5,037 nucleotides of DNA, taken from NCBI GenBank assembly GCA_024641555.1, contig JAHECV010000036.1, positions 1 to 5,037 of the forward strand, written 5' to 3'. The notes under the pieces were generated by a model. The model was not told the DNA's origin. It searched no databases and saw nothing but the letters and a program-made list of their open reading frames with translations. Both the position numbers and the translations under genes were made by a program. The DNA is from Candidatus Planktophila sp. (GTDB lineage Bacteria; Actinomycetota; Actinomycetes; Nanopelagicales; Nanopelagicaceae). The stretch's first letter is position 1. Each line of letters opens with the position of its first letter. Shown piece after piece: positions 1 to 5,037 of the stretch.

Positions 1-1137
1 GAAATCGCTTTAAAGCAGAGCGATTGGAAGATTCGTCCTTATCAAGAATTAGCCGCCGAAGGTTTCTGGCATGGCGGATCAGGCGTTGTTGTACTTCCTT
101 GTGGCGCAGGAAAAACAATTGTTGGTGCAGCTGCAATGGCTCATGCCAAAGCAACCACTTTAATTCTTGTAACAAACACAGTCGCTGCTCGCCAATGGCG
201 TGAAGAGTTACTGCGTCGTACAACGCTTAATGAAGATGAGATTGGCGAATACTCTGGTGCGAAGAAAGAAATACGTCCAGTAACCATTGCTACTTATCAA
301 GTTATGACTAAGAAGAAGAATGGTGTTTACGCACACCTTGATCTATTTGATACCCATGACTGGGGTCTGATTATCTACGACGAAGTTCACTTACTTCCGG
401 CTCCAATCTTCCGCTTCACCGCTGATATTCAGTCACGCCGCCGTTTGGGCCTAACTGCAACGTTGGTTCGCGAAGATGGCATGGAGGGCGAAGTATTTTC
501 ATTAATCGGCCCAAAACGCTTTGATGTTCCTTGGAAAGAGATCGAAGCGCAGGGGTATATCGCACCCGCCGAGTGCATCGAAGTTCGCGTAAATCTCACA
601 GAAGCAGAACGCCTTTCTTATGCCACAGCCGAACCAGAGGAGCGCTATCGCTACTGCGCGACCACCCGAACTAAACGTGATGTGGTTGAAGAGTTGGTTG
701 GCCTACATGCGGGCGAACAAGTTCTAGTCATTGGCCAATACATTGATCAACTTGATGATTTATCCGAAACGCTCGGAGTGCCTGTGATTAAAGGTGAGAC
801 TCCAATTAAAGAGCGCGAAAAACTCTTTGCCGCTTTCCGCACTGGCGAAATTACTTGTTTAGTCGTTTCTAAAGTCGCCAACTTCTCGGTTGATTTGCCT
901 GAAGCAACTATTGCAATTCAAGTATCTGGAGCTTTTGGTTCGCGCCAGGAAGAAGCGCAAAGATTGGGACGTATTTTGCGTCCGAAGGCTGATGGCCGCG
1001 GTGCAAAGTTTTACTCAGTCGTTTCACGCGACACTATCGATCAAGACTTTGCGCAGAACCGTCAGCGCTTCCTTGCCGAGCAAGGTTACTCATACCGAAT
1101 TATTGACGCAGATGATGTCTTTCAAGGCAAGATTTAA
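1..1137 (+). CDS. xpb: XPB-type DNA repair helicase, 3' part (N-terminus beyond left edge)
   Basis: ATP-dependent superfamily 2 DNA helicase of the XPB/Rad25 family, expected to unwind DNA in repair in the cytoplasm. The frame is open from base 1 to the TAA at 1135-1137 (378 residues seen). Numbering from base 1: RPYQ near residues 12-15; Walker A PCGAGKT at 33-39; DEVH box at 127-130; motif III TAT at 152-154; the XPB hallmark RED triplet at 157-159 (bases 469-477); a second RecA-like domain with VVSKVANFSVDLP at 288-300 (motif V) and QEEAQRLGRILRP at 316-328 (motif VI, arginine finger region). Bacterial XPB proteins are usually near 550 residues, so roughly 170 N-terminal residues probably lie outside the window. 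The first ATG in view (136) falls after Walker A and cannot be the true start. All key helicase motifs are intact. The 3' end overlaps the convergent redox gene by 38 bases. The RED motif argues against a generic DEAD/DEAH or restriction helicase. Confidence 0.93.
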   Translation, partial: EIALKQSDWKIRPYQELAAEGFWHGGSGVVVLPCGAGKTIVGAAAMAHAKATTLILVTNTVAARQWREELLRRTTLNEDEIGEYSGAKKEIRPVTIATYQVMTKKKNGVYAHLDLFDTHDWGLIIYDEVHLLPAPIFRFTADIQSRRRLGLTATLVREDGMEGEVFSLIGPKRFDVPWKEIEAQGYIAPAECIEVRVNLTEAERLSYATAEPEERYRYCATTRTKRDVVEELVGLHAGEQVLVIGQYIDQLDDLSETLGVPVIKGETPIKEREKLFAAFRTGEITCLVVSKVANFSVDLPEATIAIQVSGAFGSRQEEAQRLGRILRPKADGRGAKFYSVVSRDTIDQDFAQNRQRFLAEQGYSYRIIDADDVFQGKI

Positions 1138-1354
1138 ATCGTTCAACATCCACTCTGAAAAAGTCGTGATGCTCACCATTTATATGGATGACCGGAACTT
1201 CATGGCCATAAAGGTTCTCTAGCTCAGGATTGTCATCTATAAGCTTTATCTCTAACTCAAAGTCCAATTCAGCTTTCAGGTTTTCAATAGTTGCTTCAGC
1301 GCTTTCGCAGAGATGACACCCGCTTCGTGAATAAATTGTTACGAGCGGTTTCAC
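1100..1354 (-). CDS. Glutaredoxin-family (thioredoxin-fold) small redox protein
   Basis: An 84-residue cytoplasmic protein resembling the short glutaredoxin-like/DUF836 family, likely acting in thiol-disulfide exchange. Visible: a first beta strand (PLVTIYS), the redox motif CHLC at residues 13-16, a helix (about 17-31), a strand (ELEIKLID), and VPVI at 53-56 supplying the cis-proline (P54) that sits opposite the active site in this fold. The length is typical of the family. The physiological substrate cannot be told from sequence. The start is GTG at 1354-1352, the only sensible start before the CxxC. No strong Shine-Dalgarno is seen, but the GTG overlaps the upstream gene's TGA (GTGA, 1351-1354), so translation is probably coupled to that gene. 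The stop is TAA at 1102-1100, inside the 3' end of the convergent helicase. A further cysteine (C76) lies near the C-terminus. Confidence 0.87.
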   Translation of the reverse strand: MKPLVTIYSRSGCHLCESAEATIENLKAELDFELEIKLIDDNPELENLYGHEVPVIHINGEHHDFFRVDVERFKSCLERHHLRQ

Positions 1355-1689
1355 TTTTTCTTTTTCTTTGGTGAAGTAAACGCACGATCAACTAGCTCTT
1401 GAATAATTAGCGTGGCATCACCTTTAGCGCGGTAGATATTTTCTTCGGCGTTTTTCAATAGCGTTTCAGCAGTTGTCTTCGTGACCGTTCCTACCAAAGG
1501 ACCATACTTCTTTGAGAAAACCTTGTGAGCGATCTCGCCGATTGAATTTGCTAATTCCATTCGCGCTTCATCTAGCGTCGGTTCGGGACGTGCAGAATTG
1601 CCGCTGAAATCGAGAGTTATTGGGCGTTCCGTTTTCATCCGCGCGATTACCTCGGCGAAATCGGTTGATACTTCAGGGGACATGGCCAC
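1351..1689 (-). CDS. Small protein of unknown function with a lysine tail
   Basis: A 112-residue protein that I do not recognise. It has no signal peptide, membrane segment or cysteine. The N-terminal third is probably extended with a short strand (PITLDFSG, about 23-30). The rest reads as helices: about 38-59, containing LDEARMELANSIGEIAHKVF, and about 68-105. It ends in SPKKKKK, a basic tail that might touch nucleic acid or an acidic partner (inference). It is the first gene of a two-gene minus-strand unit and overlaps the redox gene by 4 bases, so the two are probably co-expressed. Start choice is uncertain: GTG at 1689 has an AGGG nine bases upstream, while ATG at 1683 (two codons later) is equally possible. 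Reality as a gene is supported by the tight operon fit, sensible amino acid composition and the divergent gap starting right at its 5' end. The competing plus-strand frame here is an N-terminal overextension of the protease gene. Confidence 0.75.
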   Translation of the reverse strand: MAMSPEVSTDFAEVIARMKTERPITLDFSGNSARPEPTLDEARMELANSIGEIAHKVFSKKYGPLVGTVTKTTAETLLKNAEENIYRAKGDATLIIQELVDRAFTSPKKKKK

Positions 1690-1701
1690 ATTCTCGCACC
1701 C

Positions 1702-1710
1702 TGATAGCGT
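1702..1710 (+). promoter_or_regulatory. Extended -10 promoter for the metalloprotease gene (probable leaderless transcript)
   Basis: The bases TGATAGCGT read as an extended -10 element, TGN followed by TANNNT (hexamer TAGCGT, 1705-1710). The hexamer ends eight bases before the ATG at 1719, about where a sigma-70-type promoter would start transcription. That predicts an mRNA starting at or within a base or two of the start codon, and agrees with the lack of a Shine-Dalgarno sequence. Leaderless mRNAs are common in Actinobacteria. No convincing -35 box is visible, which is tolerable for an extended -10. The call is by eye from a short motif in a 29-base gap. Confidence 0.45.
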
Positions 1711-1720
1711 TGGGCGCTAT
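1704..1720. repeat. Perfect 6-bp inverted repeat over promoter and start codon
   Basis: ATAGCG (1704-1709), a five-base spacer TTGGG, then CGCTAT (1715-1720) form an exact inverted repeat. The left arm coincides with the -10 hexamer of the metalloprotease gene and the right arm runs into its ATG. The position would suit an operator for a dimeric regulator controlling one or both divergent genes, but arms this short can arise by chance. The repeat is seen directly; a regulatory role is inference. Confidence 0.4.
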
Positions 1721-4100
1721 GGCAAGGAAATTTAAGCGAATTCCCACTCGCTCTGTTGCCATACTCACAGCGATCTCCGCAATTTTGCTCGGATTAATTA
1801 CACCAACTACGGCAGAAGCGCTTGTTCGAGTTCGTCCCGCAACGCAATGGGGAAATGTATATGCCGGACCGGCAACTAACGTTGACCAAGCTCGGCAACC
1901 AAAAGTTGGCAAACTTGAAAAGAAATCTAAATTTATTGTTAAGTACAACAACTTCCCCGAGTGGACTAAAGCCCAAGTGCAGGCATCGATCGATGTTTGG
2001 GCAGCAAATTTTGATTCAAAGGTTCCGATTTACATTGACGCAACTTGGGGACGTTCTTCTTCATTTAGCATTTTAGGAAGCGCTCGTCCTGGCAGTTACT
2101 TCTCAAATTTTACTGGCGCACCTGATGCCAGTCTCTGGTACCCATCAGCTTTAGCGAACGCGCTTGCCGGAAAAGATTTAGATGGTGACAACCCCGAAAT
2201 GATTATCACCGTTAACTCATTAGCAAGCTGGTATCGCGGTGGCGGAACTGGACCAAGCAAATCAGAATACGATCTCCAATCAGTTATTCTGCATGAGATG
2301 GCCCATGGCTTAGGTTTTCTTTCGACTGATAGCTATGACGAATTCTTTGGTTATGGTTCTATCGATCAACCAACTGCATACGATGCTTATGTGCAGACCG
2401 GAGACGGTCGCAGGCTTTCAGATTTGCCTTCGCCATCACTTGAACTTGGCGAAGCGCTAACTTCAAAGTTAGTTTGGTCAGGGCCAGCTGGAATCGCAGC
2501 TAACGGTGGAGTAAAGCCACTTCTATACACTCCAAAGAGTTATGAGGATGGTTCATCAGTAAGCCACTTAGATGAGGCTACTTTCTCAAGTGCAGGTCTG
2601 GATGCGGTTATGTCGCCGAATCTAGATGCTGGTGAAATTTTCCATGAACCTGGTCCACTCTTATTGGCGATGATGCAAGATCTGCGCAATAAGCCGCCGG
2701 TAGGCATCGCAGTTGGCATCCCCCAACAAGTTCGCAATGCCCAAGCGCTAATTTCGGATAGCGCAGCAATTATTCGCTTCGATCCCCCAGCCAATGCACG
2801 CGCTGCTCAAATCACGAGCTACACAGTTAAAAACTTAAAGACTGGCGCTGAGAAGAGCTATACCAATAGTCCGATAACTCTTTCGAGTTTAAAGAATGGC
2901 ACTTCTTATACATTTTCAATAACCGCATCAAACTCGCTCGGAACTTCAGATCCAATTACAACTAATGCAGTAACTCCACAAGCAGGTTGGCAGAAAGCAG
3001 TGATAGATCCTGCAGCGCAAGCGCAGAACTTAACCAGCGTTACTTTTAATACCAACCCTGCAGTTATCTATCAAGATGCCATCAATGGCGCGCTGAAGTT
3101 AGCGCTCTGGAATGGGAAAGTCTGGAACAAGTTGACCGTAGATGGCCGCGGTGGATCTGCGGGCCGCACTCGCAACGCAATTTCGGGAGAAGTTTCTGCA
3201 TGCGTAAGCGGATATGGCAAGACACAAATTCTGCATATCTTCTATTCAGATTCGATTGATAAAGATCTGCGCTATGCCACTTATGATGGCAAGACATTTA
3301 AATATGAAGTTATCGACGGTAATGGTGGCGCTGTAAATAACTATGAAGATCCCAACCGCGTCCGGACTGCCAGCGATGTAAGCGTTTCTAATGCCTGCTC
3401 GGTTAGCGCCGCGGGGGTTCAGGTCTTCTACCGCGATGAATCACAAGGAATCTTGTTAGGTGCGGTTAAAGCCAAGGGCACATCTGAATGGAGATATGAA
3501 TTAGTTGATGGCGATCGCAAGACCGATGATCGAACTACGGGCGACGTTGGTTTCCATCTCGATGCTTTATTTGACGGTAAAGAAACTATCTTGCTTTACG
3601 ACTCCGTTCTCACAATTAATCAACGAAAAGAAGCAACTTCAGGTGCCGTTCGTGTTGCCAAGCGCAGTGGGCTCTCTCCAACCAGTTGGCGATATCAAAC
3701 CCTTGATAGCTCTGGTGGTCCCGTTGCAGTCGTTGGCTATGAGGTAAATCTTCAGAAAGGTGCGCGCGGAATCTTGGCCACGTGGCTAACTGCGTCAACG
3801 CTTAACTTGCCAAAGGCTGAGCAACTCCGTTGGGCCTACCTAGATGCGCCAACAGTTATTACAACTCTACCTACAACTAACTTCGGCAATCCCGCGAAGT
3901 TCATTAGTAGCGATGGCTCAACGACTGTTTTTAACTGCCAAGAACGTCTGTGCGCAGCCGATATTTCTAAGAGCGTTATCTCCTTGGTGGCAAAGGAACA
4001 GAACGCTGACGGAATTGATTCCACCTGGATTGTTATAAATAAGGTGCGTTATCTAATCGCAGGAATTGGCAATCAGCTTATTTCGATGCGCCCACTTTAA
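1719..4100 (+). CDS. Secreted zinc-metalloprotease-like protein with FN3 domain and propeller-like repeats
   Basis: A 793-residue exported protein. Residues 1-34 are a signal peptide: basic MARKFKRIPTR, a hydrophobic core (about 12-27), and a probable signal peptidase I site after AEA (34). A matrixin/metzincin-like domain follows (about 70-325): DLDGD at 153-157, possibly calcium binding; HEMAHGLGF at 192-200, giving zinc ligands H192 and H196 and catalytic E193; SHLDE with H283; VMSP with M298 as a probable Met-turn; and HEPGP with H309. The classic third histidine (HExxHxxGxxH) is absent: that position is S202. A fibronectin type III domain spans about 326-421, including NGTSYTFSITASN from 393. 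The rest (about 449-750) is five or six degenerate repeats near 60 residues, anchored at Y451, Y509, Y571, Y627, W689 and perhaps F738, each with a YxD-like strand and most followed by a W/F-rich segment ending in DG; these resemble beta-propeller blades. ATG 1719 is chosen because it gives a clean signal peptide; an in-frame TTG at 1620 would overlap the divergent gene. Substrate unknown; proteolytic activity is inferred. Confidence 0.85.
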   Translation: MARKFKRIPTRSVAILTAISAILLGLITPTTAEALVRVRPATQWGNVYAGPATNVDQARQPKVGKLEKKSKFIVKYNNFPEWTKAQVQASIDVWAANFDSKVPIYIDATWGRSSSFSILGSARPGSYFSNFTGAPDASLWYPSALANALAGKDLDGDNPEMIITVNSLASWYRGGGTGPSKSEYDLQSVILHEMAHGLGFLSTDSYDEFFGYGSIDQPTAYDAYVQTGDGRRLSDLPSPSLELGEALTSKLVWSGPAGIAANGGVKPLLYTPKSYEDGSSVSHLDEATFSSAGLDAVMSPNLDAGEIFHEPGPLLLAMMQDLRNKPPVGIAVGIPQQVRNAQALISDSAAIIRFDPPANARAAQITSYTVKNLKTGAEKSYTNSPITLSSLKNGTSYTFSITASNSLGTSDPITTNAVTPQAGWQKAVIDPAAQAQNLTSVTFNTNPAVIYQDAINGALKLALWNGKVWNKLTVDGRGGSAGRTRNAISGEVSACVSGYGKTQILHIFYSDSIDKDLRYATYDGKTFKYEVIDGNGGAVNNYEDPNRVRTASDVSVSNACSVSAAGVQVFYRDESQGILLGAVKAKGTSEWRYELVDGDRKTDDRTTGDVGFHLDALFDGKETILLYDSVLTINQRKEATSGAVRVAKRSGLSPTSWRYQTLDSSGGPVAVVGYEVNLQKGARGILATWLTASTLNLPKAEQLRWAYLDAPTVITTLPTTNFGNPAKFISSDGSTTVFNCQERLCAADISKSVISLVAKEQNADGIDSTWIVINKVRYLIAGIGNQLISMRPL

Positions 4101-5037
4101 ATATTGAATCTTGCGTCAAAATATATAAGCCACCATCTGGCGAATAAGTTAGGGCTCTTGCCTGGCTAAATTCGGGTGATGTAAAAGCATTTGCCAAGGC
4201 ACCTTTAGAATCAAATTGAATAACCAGACTCTGCCCTTTAATTGCTTTGAAATTACTTAGCCCTTTAATCGCAGCGGTTGGCTCCAGAACAACATAGAAG
4301 GAACTGCTCGGTCCATTACTTGCCAATGCATATCCAGTGGATGAAACACGAGTCGTCCAGGTTGGCGCAAAGGTATTTGTAAATTTAGTTATAGCAGTTT
4401 CTGTTACCGCGCCAGATTTAACTGATCCAGTTAAGAAGAGCGCTGATGTTGCGCTATTCCAATTTCGAAAACCCTTTGGAGTAGAACTTCTTACAACCGC
4501 AGCAATGGCGCCAGCCTTTGAAATCTTAATTAGTACACCGTCTTCGCGCCCAACCAACTTCTTCCCACCTAAAGTTTCGGTACTCGAGCCAAATACGCTT
4601 ATGGAACCATCACTAGATCGAATAATCGAACTCAACTTAGTTTTAGTTGTTCCGATTCTGATTTCTTTTCCAAAGATGCCTCTTAAATTCGCACTGATGA
4701 CAGAAGGTCCACTTTCACGCGAAGCCAATATAGAAACACCAGTTGCGCTGATGGCTATTGCATCAACTAGCGAAATATCGCTCTGCAGAAGCGTGAACTT
4801 ATCTTGAACTTCACCTGATGGATTTAGCTTCCAAAGCGTCAAAAGCCGCATATCTGGTCGCAGTTGTACGGGCGTTTCCACGACCACGCCATCGGGATTT
4901 AATCCGGTTACTCCAGCGGTACTTGAATCCACATTGATTGGAACTGCTGAGTTACCGGCTAGCCAGATATTTCCCTGACCATCAGGTGCGATAGCGGTAG
5001 CCACCTCATCTAAGCCAGAATCAATGGTTTTAGACCA
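4078..5037 (-). CDS. Beta-propeller-like repeat protein, C-terminal part (5' end beyond right edge)
   Basis: The last 319 residues of a protein whose start lies outside the window: the frame is open from 5037 down to the TAA at 4080-4078. Numbering from base 5037, two strand motifs alternate. One resembles ATAIAPDGQGNIWLAG and recurs near residues 13-28, 91-106, 135-152, 192-205, 234-253 and 293-311. The other resembles LLTLWKLNPSGEVQ and recurs in the gaps between them, near 65-83, 113-132, 167-184, 214-233 and 270-288. This is the pattern of SBBP, NHL and related beta-propeller repeats, roughly six blades, with the final strand (SIFKVGASK) possibly closing the ring. No cysteine, catalytic motif or membrane segment is visible in this part. 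Abundant Ser/Thr/Gly/Ala and the repeat type suggest an exported or surface protein, but the signal peptide would be off-window. The GTG at 5004 lies inside the first visible blade and is not a credible start. The 3' end overlaps the convergent metalloprotease gene by 23 bases. The function is unknown. Confidence 0.8.
   Translation of the reverse strand, partial: WSKTIDSGLDEVATAIAPDGQGNIWLAGNSAVPINVDSSTAGVTGLNPDGVVVETPVQLRPDMRLLTLWKLNPSGEVQDKFTLLQSDISLVDAIAISATGVSILASRESGPSVISANLRGIFGKEIRIGTTKTKLSSIIRSSDGSISVFGSSTETLGGKKLVGREDGVLIKISKAGAIAAVVRSSTPKGFRNWNSATSALFLTGSVKSGAVTETAITKFTNTFAPTWTTRVSSTGYALASNGPSSSFYVVLEPTAAIKGLSNFKAIKGQSLVIQFDSKGALANAFTSPEFSQARALTYSPDGGLYILTQDSIFKVGASK

Noticed and set aside
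136..1137. Complete helicase starting at the ATG at 136
   Set aside because: The frame stays open to base 1 and encodes Walker A and RPYQ upstream of this ATG, so the gene is cut by the window edge.
1..1137. Helicase as part of a phage-defence or restriction system
   Set aside because: The RED triplet and motif spacing fit chromosomal XPB, and no methylase, nuclease or defence partner is adjacent in the window.
1100..1160. Bidirectional terminator between helicase and redox gene
   Set aside because: I looked for a GC-rich hairpin with a T-run on either strand and saw none; the same holds around 4078-4140.
890..1222. Plus-strand frame of 110 residues
   Set aside because: It lies mostly inside the helicase in another frame, runs into the antisense of the redox gene and has no recognisable motif.
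1620..1718. N-terminal extension of the metalloprotease from the TTG at 1620
   Set aside because: It overlaps the divergent 112-residue gene, would bury the signal peptide behind 33 extra residues, and ignores the well-placed -10 before the ATG at 1719.
1673..1976. Minus-strand frames opposite the protease signal peptide region
   Set aside because: They lie antisense to the signal peptide and early mature region, and have no recognisable motifs.
4337..4807. Plus-strand frame of 156 residues opposite the right-hand gene
   Set aside because: It is antisense to a well-patterned repeat protein and is explained as its shadow; no motif and no ribosome binding site.
4078..5004. Complete right-hand gene starting at GTG 5004
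   Set aside because: The frame continues to base 5037 and the GTG falls inside a propeller-type repeat; the true start is off-window.

Overview
This 5,037-base window looks like a piece of a small, densely packed actinobacterial chromosome. The left-hand gene is an XPB-type DNA helicase, which is common in Actinobacteria. Base composition looks moderate to low in GC by eye (not computed). Genes overlap or abut almost everywhere; about 29 bases are left uncovered by the chosen gene models. That combination fits streamlined freshwater actinobacteria such as the acI/Nanopelagicales group. This assignment is inference from gene content and compactness, not a database match.

Layout. Bases 1-1137 (+) hold the C-terminal two thirds of an XPB-like superfamily 2 helicase, cut by the left edge. 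Facing it on the minus strand is a two-gene unit: a 112-residue protein of unknown function (1351-1689), then a small glutaredoxin/thioredoxin-fold protein with a CxxC motif (1100-1354). The two share a 4-base GTGA overlap, and the redox protein's 3' end overlaps the helicase's 3' end by 38 bases. A 29-base divergent gap (1690-1718) carries a good extended -10 promoter placed so that transcription would begin at or next to the ATG of the next gene, plus a perfect 6-bp inverted repeat.

Bases 1719-4100 (+) encode a 793-residue exported protein: signal peptide, zinc-metalloprotease-like domain with an HEMAHGLGF motif, one fibronectin type III domain, and a C-terminal half made of five or six degenerate repeats of about 60 residues that resemble propeller blades. 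It converges on, and overlaps by 23 bases, a minus-strand gene (4078-5037, cut by the right edge) encoding another repeat protein that looks like a beta-propeller of the SBBP/NHL general type.

How they fit together: the left side is housekeeping (DNA repair helicase, thiol redox protein) and the right side is a pair of probable surface or secreted proteins. I see no evidence that all five genes form one pathway. There are no RNA genes, mobile elements, CRISPR arrays or clear rho-independent terminators, and no gene-free stretch longer than 29 bases. The most interesting points are the non-canonical zinc-ligand arrangement of the protease, its propeller-like tail, the compact divergent promoter, and the conspicuous gene overlaps.
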